From NCBI GenBank assembly GCA_038496445.1, contig JALMLS010000488.1, positions 124,001 to 188,000 of the forward strand: 64,000 nt of DNA. Reading direction: 5' to 3'. Shown here in pieces: positions 1 to 10,980 of this stretch. Both the position numbers and the translations under genes were made by a program. A model generated the notes under the pieces. That model did no database searches. It saw only the letters and a list, made by a program, of their open reading frames with translations, and was not told the origin of the DNA. Position 1 is the stretch's first letter, and each line of letters begins with the position of its first letter. The stretch comes from Trichosphaerium sp. ATCC 40318. Taxonomy: Eukaryota; Discosea; Flabellinia; Trichosidae.

Positions 1-592
1 AAAAGCCCTGAACTAGGAATAAATACAATGATTAAAAGAAAGATAAGGTAACCTTTTGGTAAAATCTCCAGGCTCTGCAGGACCACAACCTTGACACGCT
101 ATTAGAGATGATACTATATTATCGAATCAAACCTGGTAAGTCAGATAATGCACTGAGAGCTTTTGATAGTACAGCAGGACTGCCATGGCAATGAAACTCA
201 GCGACATCTAAAATATTGAAATTAGTTGACTTGTTTGCAAGTCTTTGGCAAGAAATTGTAAGCACGTGCCTTCGCCAGTGTAACTGTTTGGTCCTGGAAA
301 ATACAGAGAGAGTACCCTTGCTACTAGTTAACGTAAATAATTCATTTAAAAATAGTTAAGAACCTGTCAATGTCATCATTTGTTCGCCAGTCTACAAGAG
401 TACGCAAACACGCAGTTCTTGGTGGCAGCGGCTTACCCGTCATCTTTTCAACAACCTGCGCACTACTAAGTACTTATTTGGTTATATAATGGATACCTGC
501 TGTACATCTGGTCCAGATACGCGTATTATTGAAACTGGTGCTTTCGTTGTACCCGTACATACCGCAAAAACAGTTGAAACGTACGCACCCAT
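1..592 (-). CDS. GTPBP3: tRNA modification GTPase GTPBP3/MnmE, N-terminal part, cut by window edge
   Basis: Mitochondrial tRNA uridine-34 modifying GTPase (MnmE/MSS1 family), which works with MTO1/GidA. Only the N-terminal folate-binding region lies in the window; the G domain is beyond base 1. Spliced by eye, exons give family motifs in order: IIRVSGPDV, FPGPNSYTGEDVAEFHCHG and PAEPGDFTKRAF, matching MnmE position by position. The start at 592 gives MGAYVSTVFAVCTG, aligned with the family start, with no long mitochondrial leader before it. About five short introns are needed. The intron at 208-269 must use a GC donor (GCACGTGC) to read E-D-V. It is divergent from STAT with a spacer of about 280 bases. 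Confident on identity; exon borders inferred. Confidence 0.87.
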
Positions 593-871
593 TGTACCCG
601 AATGGTTTCTATGATTATGTCACTTTACGCTCATTTTTCATTAAAATACGTACCGCTTATTGATTGTCAATCTCTTTTGAGGCGTTCGAGTTCGACAAGA
701 CAATCTTAGCATTTTAATACGTATTTAAGCTGTCATAGGTATTGAGTAAGGTGAATAAATGCGTAATTCCAGCAAAGAGCGTTTGTTAAGCTCAATCGAC
801 AATGAAGTTTGTTGAAAAAATGTTGACTTTTTGTACAGTTATTCATCAAAATTAATACCATAAACCTTAAA

Positions 872-3279
872 ATGGCTGCAATTGTTGACTACTGTGAAGA
901 TTTGCCAAAGCTTGAGTATCTTGGAAACCACGTTACGCTTGCTGAGGTTAAAAGAGAGTCTTATGACTCTATTCCGCTGTCATTTGATGTAGACCAATTT
1001 TTTAACAACGAAGATGAAGACAGGTACAATTAACCTCTACAGCACTAAGTTAACGCGGTAAAAGTAAGAATACTTCGGTTATACCGCTCGCTAAAGCGGA
1101 ACCAGTTAAAGATACAGACAAAGAGGTCTATCAACTGATCAGGGAACTTGAAGCACTCAGCGACGTAGTGCGATCTCTGACAGATAGACAGGCTCTATGT
1201 GTTCGCTCAAAGTGTCCCAACACGATTAGCGAGCTAGAAAATGATGCTGGTCGCGTCTTGAATACAATACAAACACTAGACAAGCACTTGTACGCTTTTG
1301 TAGTTTTCTTTTTTAGCGCTAGCTAACATACGCGTAGAACCGAAGCAAAGACTTTCTTTATACTATCATCTACGCATTTATATGCTGTAGAGCATTTACA
1401 GCAAGTACTAAACGAACAATACCATTACATCGTTTTACTCTTGGATCAACTACAAAGCCTTAAAACGCCAACATCTCAAATGTACGTGATTTAAATCTCA
1501 ACTTGCGTGGCATACAAAGATACTTGCCTTTTTAGGCTTTCTTGTTTATTTTGCGTCTCATTTGTAGTTTTACTTATCTACTACGTAATTTTAAACGTAC
1601 CTACCTATTTTACTTACTCGGCAAGTGTTTCTCTCTAAATCGGTAAAATAGGACCTCTCGCTGTAAATTGGTTATCCAAAACCAGCCAATGCCTTGGGTG
1701 TTTATGAAGAAGCGTCAGATGATTGCAGCAGACGTTATTCGCGTTAGAATTCTTGTACCTCCTAATATGAAGATAAAGTACCCTGCAAAGGTGCAACTTA
1801 TATTCCAGCCTTATGCTACACGCCTTGCGCGTATGAAAATGACAAAAGTTGTACGTTTAAGAAACACCTCTTGCCAGACAATCCCTTTTTTTTTTTTCGA
1901 ATTTTTTTTTTGAAAGAAATCTTTTCTTGTAAATGACTCGTCCACCAGTCTTCTAATAATCTGTTAGGTTGACAATGCTGAAGCCACTGTTGACCCTCAA
2001 ACCAATATAGCTACATTCAACTTTTCCTTTGTACAAGGAACACGTATGGACCTAGCTCGGCTAAGGTTTTCTGCTACTCTTCATGTATACGATAGCAATG
2101 AGGAGACATGGACTACTCAGGTGGTTAATTCTTGTGAATCTGAGCCTCTCATTGTTATTACACATGAAGCGCAGTTCCAAGAAGCCTTGTATAGACTTGT
2201 TCAGCTGCTTGTGTTTTCTCAAGACGTACGCTTTTTCTTTTTGCTCAAAAGAAGGAGAATTTTTTTCAGTTTGATAAAGTTGCTATTTTATTGGCCTTAA
2301 TAGCCCCTCTGAACCAGATTCTTTCCACTTGATACAAAGAAAATATTGAGTGTTAGTATTTGATGCAATAAAGGCTTCCTAAAGGAAGACTAAGCGAAGA
2401 AATTAGAACTTTTCTTGTTTTCGAAAATTTCTCCGCACCTCTGTATTTTTTACTGATTAGCTCACTCTTTGTTACATAGGATAAAACACCTTGGTCCAGA
2501 GTAGCAAATGAGATACAACGCGCGTTTGTTCGAGCTACAGCTCAAAAACGTTCTTCACCAGTCAGACCACTTTCTGAAGCGGATCTTGAGTTTTATCACC
2601 TCACATTCTTTCAAGGCGCTCCTTATATACAGCGTGAACAATTTGACGAATTTTGGAAGATGTTTGGAAGCGTCATACAAAAGCTGAGGTAAGAGAGAAC
2701 CAAACGAAGTTTTAGTCAAATATTTTCTTCAAAAAAAAACTTCTTTGACTGACATCAAATTTTAAGGTACTATAAGCACCTAGCTGGATTATGGCGTACT
2801 GGAAGAATTTGCTCTTTTATCCACCGAGCTTGTCTTGAACGGTCTCTACAAGCCTTACCGCTTAACTCGTTTGTTATACGATTCTCTAAGACTACAAATG
2901 GTGAACTTGTTGTTAGTTACCGTGTAGATCCTGCCATTAATGGTGGTATGAGTGTTAAGCATTATCTCGTTACAGAGAAGGATATTAAAGTCCATAGAAA
3001 GTCTTTACCTGACTTCTTACGTAATAGAGGTCAGTTTATCTATATGCTTAAAGTAATGGGTACGTTGTTCTTTGAGATTTCTTTAAAACTCTACTACCAA
3101 TATCCCTAAAGCATTTCTGACATTTTTCTTTCGCAGGCACTTCTGCTCGAGGTAAACCCATCTTTGTTACTGAGAAGAAAGACGAGACACTTCATAAGAT
3201 GTACTCTAAAGCGTCAATGAAAACGGGCATAACGTTTTCAGGATTCCAACCTCTTGATCCTATTGATGTACCTTGTTAA
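872..3279 (+). CDS. STAT-family transcription factor (SH2 domain), 540 aa
   Basis: Signal transducer and activator of transcription. STATs dimerise through phosphotyrosine-SH2 contacts, enter the nucleus and bind DNA. My eight-exon model (872-1023, 1065-1289, 1338-1481, 1652-1850, 1968-2225, 2480-2688, 2767-3059, 3137-3279) sums to 1,623 nt, exactly 541 codons. Domains in order: acidic N-terminus; helical coiled-coil region (about residues 75-170); DNA-binding region opening with VIQNQPMPWVFMKKR, like the VEKQPCMP start of metazoan STATs; linker; SH2 domain (about 400-490) with FDEFWKMFGSVI and the phosphate-binding arginine in FVIRFSKTTNGE; a short tail with a candidate phospho-tyrosine in LHKMYSKAS. 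It is shorter than metazoan STATs (about 750-850 aa), lacking a long activation domain. Intron 1482-1650 is long and may hide another exon. Confidence 0.88.
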
Positions 3280-3657
3280 TTGGTTATTATTATTAACCTC
3301 TATGTTTAAAATGTAAATAAAACTATAATCTTATTTGTACAAAGCTGCTTATAGTTATGAAACTACGCTTAGTGTTACTGCTTTTAGTGCACAAGTAGAA
3401 TCCGTGTAAGTCCAGGTTATTATTCATCCGCACCAAAAACGTCGCGACCGCTTCCTAGATTTGAAAGAGTGTTAAGTAGGTGAATATTAGGTAGAGATGT
3501 ATGGTATTAAAAAAAATGTGGTTAACTTTTTGGGCAACATTGTCTACGAAAGTCAAAGGGCACGTGATTTTTTTAAAACTCCTAAAAACGCCTAAAATAA
3601 CTACATTAGTCTCAACACCGCGGTAACTCAGAATTTTCACTCTTTTGATTAATTGTT
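3280..3657. other. intergenic spacer, no gene seen
   Basis: Between the STAT stop and the next start. A CACGTG site lies at 3561-3566. The stretch from there to about 3611 could be a 5'-UTR intron (GCACGTG start, TTAG end) of the following gene, but this is not supported by coding sequence. Confidence 0.4.
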
Positions 3658-4441
3658 ATGGCCACGGAAGCTTGGACGGACCAGGTTGCATCATTTCGCG
3701 TTACAACATCAATGGAATCTTTGTTAACACATATAGTACGAGAAAGACTGAAAGTAAAAGGTAATAACCGAAAGTCTTTGGTTTTTTTAAATTGTTTATT
3801 TGTTCTTGAAAATAAAACTACTAGTTTAATTATGAATGGCTTTTAACATCTTTAAGACGTTGATGTAACTCCTTGGGTGGATAAATTAACATCAAATCTC
3901 GTTTTTACGCTGCGCCAACTCCGCAGGTGCGGCCAACTTTTTTTTTGTTTTATAGGCTAACAATACCAACTAAAACAAGCGTCCATGTATATTTTCTGTC
4001 GTGCCTTTCACTCAGAATCCGTTACTGATCTTTTTTTTTTTTGGCACTATTTGCTGCAGCAATTTTTTCTTAGTTTACTTCTTTTTCGCTACTGGTTGTT
4101 GTCTCATCCTAAGATCCAATATAGGCTAAGTCCACAAGGTCTAAAGAGTCTCAAACTACCACTGCCAATAGAAGAATACCTACTGCCTATCCTCACACCG
4201 CATAAACGGCCTCTACTTTGCGCTAAGGTAAAGTAAACTATTAAATAAGCAAGTGTATCTCAACTAACCAATTATACAGAGACTCGAGAATCTAGGCTTC
4301 ACAAACCCTTTACAGCTTGACCAAGATCGCCTCTCGGCAATGGGTGTATCTGCTGCTGATAGACAAGCTTTACATTCCACACTATCAGCAATAGCTGAGC
4401 TACCTGCACTAGAGTCTCTTGCGTCTATCAGATCAAAATGA
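3658..4441 (+). CDS. hypothetical protein with SAM-like C-terminus
   Basis: Not recognised as a named family. Four or five exons splice in phase to about 165 aa. It starts MATEAWTDQVASF at 3658, continues with a helical segment (DVDVTPWVDKL, TLRQLRRL), then a Pro/Leu-rich middle (KLPLPIEEYLLPIL). The last exon (about 4280-4441) carries LENLGFTNPLQL and MGVSAADRQALHSTL, whose spacing resembles the last helices of a SAM-like domain (a fold used for protein-protein contacts). No signal peptide or membrane segment. The model relies on donors GTAATA, GTGCGG, GTATAT and GTAAAG. Function unknown; the SAM assignment is a weak inference. Confidence 0.55.
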
Positions 4442-5344
4442 GTACTGTTGTACTTGTATGGATTACCACCCAACCTAAAAAGGTAATAGAGGTAAAGCAA
4501 ATAAGCTCGGCTTACCCAAAATCATTCCAAACAATGGAACATAAAATGTAAATTAATCTTAATATAACAATCTTTGTCTTCACGTTTGCAAACAAAACCT
4601 TTTGTGGAACCAATCAACGTAACCACAGGTAGAGGTGTACGATATCTGAGGCTAAATAAGGAAGCTACAAATATCCTTACTAGTTAACCATTGACTAAGA
4701 CACGAACTTATATTGAACTTAATAGAATTTCATAATTTAATAGTTTTGCTTTGCGCTGTCGTCGTGTGTTTCTAAGTTACATCACATTGGTTCATAACCA
4801 ACAGCAACACAGCTAGTAGGATACTACATCTCTGTTCTTAAAGGCGCTTGTTCAAGCCGCTGAACTTTCTATAAAAAAAAGGTAGCTAATTTTAATGTTC
4901 GTCTTGATTGGTATTCAAAAGCTCTCCTGTTTTAGATTGAAATTCAAAATTCCTGAAACCCATTCCTGACATGACATTTATAGTACGTTTCTTGTTGTAT
5001 TAGACAAACAAGGCATGCTACAACAACATTTCTAAAACGGCTTTTTTTTGATTGATAATACTTGCCAACAACTCATGAAATCAACTCAAACTACTTTCTA
5101 AACGCTCAAATAAGCAGTATAAACACTTTAAAGAAACCCACTTTTTTTTTTGGTAGAGCAACATCGTTGATAAAAAAAAAAATTTCACATTGATCTATTG
5201 GGATTGTAGTTACTTCCCCTTCGGACTCCATAACCGTCGTATTTGCGCCTACAGTGTAAGTTGCCCGTAATCAGGCTATTCAATGCTTGAGGTGATTTGG
5301 GAACTTGTATACCAGGCCGATGAATTAATACTCGTTGATCAATC
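4442..5344. other. spacer without convincing gene
   Basis: About 900 bases of AT-rich sequence with several homopolymer runs (T at about 5041-5048, A at 5173-5181). All frames are closed frequently. A short open stretch near 4850-4880 ends before anything recognisable. I see no RNA gene. Confidence 0.4.
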
Positions 5345-5617
5345 ATGACAGAAGTCTCTTTGCCCCTTTACTGTGATAGTAATTGTGGTGATATTATAGA
5401 CCCTCATAGATATGATATCGTCTACCATACAAGACACAACTCGTTGCGCTGTATATTTCCAAAGGATGGGCACTGTGCCTTGGAAATCTTTTTTGGGGTT
5501 TTTACTTCTCCACATTTTGAAAACGTGAAAAAAGAAGTTCATCTTGTACTTTCTATCAACCACTACAAAATATCAGGTTATAATGCTGGTACGAAGTATA
5601 GCCAATTACTACTGTGA
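5345..5617 (+). CDS. possible small protein, 90 aa
   Basis: Unbroken reading frame starting MTEVSLPLYCDSNCGD with a balanced composition that looks protein-like, including several Cys and His residues in the first half. No family recognised, no signal peptide or membrane helix. The opposite strand is also open over most of this stretch, which weakens the case. It could instead be one exon of a longer gene, since a GTACG donor lies near 5590. It converges with the aldo-keto reductase gene, whose stop lies about 120 bases downstream. Confidence 0.25.
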   Translation: MTEVSLPLYCDSNCGDIIDPHRYDIVYHTRHNSLRCIFPKDGHCALEIFFGVFTSPHFENVKKEVHLVLSINHYKISGYNAGTKYSQLLL

Positions 5618-5740
5618 TGTGGTATTTACACTGGTAAACTTGAAGGAAAACAAAAGATGGAAGGTGACTTTTGCAAAATTGTTTGTCACTAACATACGGA
5701 AAATGAAAATCGTTTTATTAGAACATTGTTTGAGGCATGT

Positions 5741-7374
5741 CTAAAAGTCTGTTTTATCATCTCTTGATCTACCATCACGTGCTGGGTATACAGAAAGTAG
5801 ATTGTATGGGTATGGCTCTTTGTGAGGAGACGCAGTAGTCAAACGGAGCATTTGTTCTTCTGTCAAGGAAAACTCAATAGTGCCAATGTTGTCAATCAAG
5901 TGCTTCATTTTACGGGCACCAATGATTGTTGATGTAACACCAGGGCGTTGCATGATCCAACGAAGTGCAATTTGAGCAACAGGGCGTTTAGTTTCAGTTG
6001 AAATTTCTTTCAAGACATCAATCACTTTCCACGTGCTAGTACAAAATTGTAAGTACTTTTTACGAAACAACTAAATTCGTACTCCTCATTGGCAAGACTA
6101 CCCCAGTCAGTCTCTGACCAACCTGCTTTCTCTGCCCAAGCAATACGACCTTCTTCTGGTTTCTTGGAATTACGGTCGTAGCGACCAGATAACCAACCAC
6201 CCTTCAAAGGACTCCAAGGCAAGTAAGCCATGTGGTTTGCCTGAGAAACAAAATTTAGTTTTTTCACTTTTAACTTAAACGACCACTATACCTTGCATGA
6301 TGGTATCATCTCCAATTCAGTTCCTCTAGCCAATAGATTGTACTGTGCTTGAAGTGAAACAAAAGCTGTGATAAAAAGTGTCAACAATGGGTCTTGTGGT
6401 TCAAAAGTAACATACGAGTCATGTTTTCGTATTTCGCGATACATTGAGCTTGTTGGATAGCCCATGCAGGCCAGTTTGATACACCAATGTAAAGGATCTT
6501 TCCTTGTAAAACCAAGTTGTTCAAGGTCCTCATCAATTCACGGATAGGTGTACCAGGGTCGAAAGAGTGAAGCTAGTTTTAATTAGCGATACATATTTCT
6601 TGTTTTTTTGTAAATCCTTGCACAAAAAACGTACTTGGTACAAATCAATGTAACTCGTTTGGAGGCGCTTCAAAGATTCCTCAAGACTTCTAACAATAAA
6701 TCCTCTGTTATAACCGGCATTGTTAGGACCTTTTCCAGAGCGGAAGTAACCTACAGAGTATAAGCGAGTGTACTACTAGAAAACACGAAGCAGAATATGC
6801 ACATGTCTTCACAAGTCTCCAGTAGAGTCTGTAGAGAGTTTTTGGGGCTTGCAAAAAAACATTTTGATTTCTTTCTCGGCCGATTTTCTCAAAAAGGCAG
6901 TTTTCTAGCGATTGTACCTTTCGTCGCTAGAACTATTTCACTACGGTTTTTCCTTTCTTTCATCCATTTACCGACTATTTTAACCCGTAAGTGAATTGTA
7001 GAACAACCTTCAACGCCGAAACGACTTTGTTTAATTTTATAACGTACCAACTCTCTCGCTCTCGCCCATACTGTAGATATTAGCGGTATCTATAAAATTA
7101 CCACCAGCCTCAAAAAACTTGTCCATGAGTGCAAAACTCTCTTCAGTTGTCACTGTAGGTAACCAGTGCTGACTCTCAGTCTTTCCAAACGTCATTGCGC
7201 CTATTCGAATGTTATTTGGCTTCTACGCAAACAAGAGAACTGTAAAAGAAAGGTACCCATGCACAGGCAAGAAACTTTAATGCCACTGTTACCAAGATAA
7301 TTGTACGTCATCTTTGTCACAGTCTTGTCACCAAAGAGCTTGTTCACGCCAGTATCTTCTTTTGATTCCGACAT
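5741..7374 (-). CDS. aldo-keto reductase
   Basis: NADPH-dependent carbonyl reductase with a TIM-barrel fold, cytosolic by default. The start at 7374 gives MSESKEDTGVNKLFGD, followed by the family opening YNYLGNSGIKVSCLCMG. Other family motifs: GAMTFGKTESQHW; EAGGNFIDTANIYSMGESE, with the conserved Asp and the catalytic Tyr; IGVSNWPAWAIQQAQ; LPWSPLKGGWLSGRY; and the cofactor-binding ALRWIMQRPGVTSTIIGARK near the C-terminus. Closest in style to the YakC/aryl-alcohol dehydrogenase branch rather than the channel beta subunits. At least six short introns; acceptors and GTACC or GTACG donors are visible. The C-terminal exon 5741-6030 is clean to its TAG stop. Substrate cannot be told. Confidence 0.85.
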
Positions 7375-8170
7375 TACTTATGACTGGTATTGTTGGTTGA
7401 TTGCAAAAGTAAGTTCAAGCGATTTTTAAGCCCAGTTAGTCTTTGGCATTACTCCGAATACAGAACTATTGAGAACTCATGTGTCCCTATTCAAATTTGT
7501 ATGTTTGAAGCGCGTACGTTAACTACAAACTGAGATGTATTGACAGTACCTGTCAATTCCGTAAAAAGCAATTCTATTTCCAATCTCAAATACGCCTATT
7601 TATGCGTAGAAAAGGAGACCTAGCGTATTTACAACGTCATTTGTGGAGTTATACCAGAAACGAGTTTTTTAAACTCGTTGGCTTTTATGGACAAGTTCGC
7701 AGGTAGTTAGTGTTAAACCGTAGGCACTGTAGCTATGGTATTGAGGTCTCGTCGGCAATGATACTTCGAATTCGAATGCGATCACATTTTTCAGTCCGGT
7801 TGTTACTCATAACCTAAATAATTTCCATAAAATGGTTGTCAGGCGAATTATTTTTTGCTCGTTACAAAGTCCTGAATGCTGTGGTGATAAACAAATACAG
7901 CAAAAAAAATGTGATTATCGATACTCTGTTTTCTCGAATGTCCGGGTCAATTCCTGAGTTTTCGCTATACCTTAACACCTCAATTACAACAGGTACAAAG
8001 AGAGGTCATCCAAGCGCATGTTCAGAAAACTACAAGTTGACTTCTTTCCAAATTAGTTGCAGCAAACTTGGATCTCTTTCCAAATTAGTTGCAGCAAAGT
8101 TCAACCTCTTTCCGAATAGCACGACTTTTCGGTCCTAATTAGTCACTAGTACTACTAAATTATAGCGAGA
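7375..8170. other. spacer with a tandem repeat; no convincing gene
   Basis: About 800 bases between the reductase start and the methyltransferase start, so it holds both upstream regions. An open frame runs about 7836-8135 but lacks an ATG, is low in complexity and overlaps the 31-nt tandem repeat at 8042-8113. I do not call it a gene. Confidence 0.4.
8042..8113. repeat. 31-nt tandem repeat, about 2.3 copies
   Basis: The unit starts CTCTTTCCAAATTAGTTGCA. It occurs twice almost exactly and then a third time in degraded form, ending 60 bases before the next gene's start. Probably replication slippage in an upstream region. Confidence 0.75.
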
Positions 8171-8973
8171 ATGGAGCTAGTTCCAGCAGACTTCGTTGCC
8201 AACTACGTTACTGGCTGGGAAGCTCATTGGATCTATGGTTGCTTTTTAGTCGTGACCAAAGTACGACGATACGAGGGAGACTCTACAACTGACAGGTATA
8301 CCTATAGGTCATAGAGCGCGTGCTTGTCCCTCAGGATGTACAAGAAGAGCGAAAAAATAGTTTCAAAGATAAAACCACAAAGGGATGGGATTATACTCTA
8401 GCATGCTTAATGGTACCACAAAACAATAAGTTCTTCACTAACAAGCGAAATAGATGTCGACTTCTTCCTTGGGTGTACCAATAATTGCAGCTTTTGACGC
8501 TTCACGAGGTCAGGATCTTGTTAAAATGGTACTGAACTATATATCTGATGCCGTTCTTAATTCGTTTCTCAGGCAGTGGGAGGTTCTCTTTTACTTACTT
8601 CCCAAATCATGTTTTCTGGACTTACACGTGTAAACAAGTTCTTTAGCTCATTCGTTCGTATACAGAAAGATAGAAATCACCAAGTACGAACTTGTTGCAA
8701 ATTCTTCACATCATGCTAATGTCAAGCGTTTAGGTGTGTGATACTGGACCTTATGCCATCGTTAGACACCCTGGCTATGTTACACTTATACTGCAATTCT
8801 GCTCTAACGCTTACATGTTCCAAAGCGATTACGGATGGGTAGCAGCCAGCTTGGCATTAGCTATGCTCGGTTTAAGAACGTACTGGGAAGACAATACCCT
8901 TCAAGAAGAGCTTCCAGGTTATAAAAAGTATACAGAAAAAGTAAGGTATAGATTGATACCATTTGTATTCTGA
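8171..8973 (+). CDS. isoprenylcysteine methyltransferase-like membrane protein
   Basis: Member of the ICMT/phospholipid methyltransferase superfamily: multi-pass membrane enzymes that methylate with S-adenosylmethionine. Five exons splice in phase 0 (donors GTACGA, GTACCA, GTACTG, GTACGA) to about 200 aa. The N-terminus is MELVPADFVANYVTGW with hydrophobic stretches. Then come a membrane-type segment (GVPIIAAFDASRG), a second (AVGGSLLLTSQIMFSG), then RIQKDRNHQVCDTGPYAIV followed by RHPGY, the cofactor-binding signature of the family, a final membrane hairpin, and the conserved end with E..LQEELPGYKKYTEKV and RYRLIPFVF. It looks closer to the short bacterial-type isoprenylcysteine methyltransferases than to eukaryotic Ste14. 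Substrate unknown. Confidence 0.8.
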
Positions 8974-9428
8974 GCGTTGCAATAAAAACATGTGAATTTG
9001 GAAACCAAGCAAGATAAATAATTAATCTGACATTTTTTTTTTGGGTTTTTTTTTGATTCGTCTGACACATCGATTTGAATTTCTTGAGTACCCTATGCAC
9101 AGCGAACGCTATGCTACTGTCATTACCTCAATTTTTTTTGTCCTTCTCAAGGCGGCTCACAAAGTATGGAATGAGGTTGCAAACATGATGTGGTCACTCA
9201 ATTTACGAAATCTGTTAGCACTCAGTACTGACAAACTAATGCACGCCAGTCCGTTACAACTGCTATGCTTTGTTTTTTTAATTCTCTAGAACGAACTAAC
9301 CTTGAACGACGAGCAATGTAAACATCAAAATTTATTCGAGCATTTTTCAATGATCTGTGACTTATTTTTCCTAATTTCAAGAATCCCATTCTAACATGAG
9401 TTGTGTACGATATGCAACTCTTATATCA
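8974..9428. other. spacer between convergent genes
   Basis: About 450 bases holding the 3' ends of the methyltransferase and ATP23 transcripts. An open frame at 9041-9289 has no ATG and matches nothing I know. No gene or structured RNA seen. Confidence 0.4.
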
Positions 9429-10120
9429 TCAAAATGGCCTGTGGTCAAAAAAACAAGTTTGCCAAACATCTCGTATCAAGTACGACGCTGACTCTTCTGA
9501 CATGTCATGGAAGGACATTAACTCATGTAATACACTAATAAATAAGTACACAAGTTAAAAAGGGCTCGTGCAATATCTTGGTTTTTACTCAAATCAAATT
9601 TTTTTGAAATTGCATACCTCTTGGCTGTACAAAGTTCGACATCGTCTGCTTCCCAACAAGTTGATAGATGATACGCTCTAATCTCTGAACAAGTTATAAA
9701 ATGAGTGTTATCCACGTGCTTCTCCTTGTTTATAAGTGAGCTTTGATTTTTTTGGAAAGGCATACAGCGAGCTTAGTACATTCGTCATAAGCGTGTATGA
9801 GCTCATGAGCAACGACAGACTCCATTTTCGCCTCTTTTGTGTTATTACAACATATATTGACTACATTCTCCCGTCAGTTATGTCATGGGACTAATTAATG
9901 CCTGTTTTAGTGTCTCTATGGTAGTACGATGATGTTGAAGGATTTTCACAAAATCCGCATAATAAACTTATTCTACAGTCCTGTTACGCGTGTTATTCGT
10001 GGATTTTGGAATGTTTACCTTCGAATTGAGGGTATTTAACAGTCTAGATACGACAGGCGCACGTAGTGCTTTGTTAGTCCGTGCTTTGCAATGTGCAAGC
10101 ACGTCTGTACCCTCTTCCAT
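9429..10120 (-). CDS. ATP23: mitochondrial inner membrane metalloprotease ATP23
   Basis: ATP23 matures mitochondrial Atp6 and helps assemble ATP synthase in the intermembrane space. The start at 10120 gives MEEGTDVLAHCKARTNKAL, then the Cys motifs (CRISLLCGFC), then VNICCNNTKEAK, then the zinc-binding HELIHAYDECTKLA (HExxH), then CSEIRAYHLSTCW, and a C-terminal CFFDHRPF like the family end C.ND.RPFD. About 180 aa, near family length. Introns are very short: one needs a GC donor (GCATTAAT, about 42 nt), and the reading frame near the end is best joined by removing 17 nt at 9535-9551. Apart from these junctions the match is clear. Divergent from the small gene at 10309. Confidence 0.85.
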
Positions 10121-10308
10121 ACGCGAAGCTCAACAACAACGTTAAATACTCGAGCTGACTTTTTGTCGTTTTTTCTAGTTTGCTTTAGAACTATTTTATC
10201 CGCAAAGCTTGCAAACCATGGCTGAGAAGCATCGTTATTTTGTGCGTATCATTGCGCCTGAGAATAATAAGCGCGTTTATAATAACATAGCGATAGGGAC
10301 CTGGCACT

Positions 10309-10649
10309 ATGGCTGCCGTCTACGGCTTGGCTGGTTTCAGTATACCTTGTCTCACTAATTATTGGCTTTTTCAACCCTTTATGAAAAGTAAGCAGCCCCA
10401 CACTGTTTAATACCGTGAAATACGATTAAAATATTATCACAACTCTACAATAGTTGGTTTGACACTGCTTAACGCATTGTAGGACCTCACATGCACATTA
10501 TGTGGGCCACTGGTGGCGCTTTGGTCGCGTGGTGGTTACATAAAGTCGAATTAAGCGCACAACAAAGCTACGCCTGGAAACTCCAAACACAACAAGCACG
10601 ACGAGAGCAGCTCGATATGATACCAAGCGATGGCACGACAGTCAAATAA
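10309..10649 (+). CDS. small membrane-anchored protein, possibly mitochondrial
   Basis: Two exons (ATG at 10309; intron from a GTAAGC donor to the acceptor before about 10483) encode about 80 aa beginning MAAVYGLAGFSIPCLTNYW. One or two hydrophobic stretches are followed by MHIMWATGGALVAWWLHK and a charged, Gln-rich tail. Size and layout resemble accessory subunits of respiratory complexes, but no family is recognised. Downstream, 10684-10763 is open and reads VEETLEDLREQVEAAKRKW then a stop. It looks like a coiled-coil end exon, but I cannot join it in frame to this gene with normal splice borders. The 5' side could extend to an ATG at 10219. Confidence 0.5.
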
Positions 10650-10980
10650 TTTTTTTTCCCTTATTTGTTTGTTTTACTTACAAATGGTGTAGAAGAGACA
10701 CTAGAAGATTTAAGAGAACAAGTAGAAGCTGCGAAAAGGAAATGGACCGGTAAAAGCGAGTAATAGATAAAAAAAACATTGCAGTGTTTTTTTTTTCTTT
10801 AATCGTCATGTCAAATATTTCTTCTCTCACAAACCACACTACATTGCTATTCAAATCTTGTAACACAATATTACTCAATTGTATTGTACATTGTAGCCAT
10901 AGGCTTAAACAAACAGAGGTGTATTGTTGATTTTTTGCGAAATTTCTGAAGACGTCAAAGTCAATAAAGTCACTGTAAAA

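Noticed and set aside
7836-8138. 100-codon open frame
   Set aside because: No ATG start, overlaps the tandem repeat, no family resemblance.
9041-9289. 82-codon open frame between convergent genes
   Set aside because: No ATG, hydrophobic AT-driven composition, lies where 3' UTRs are expected.
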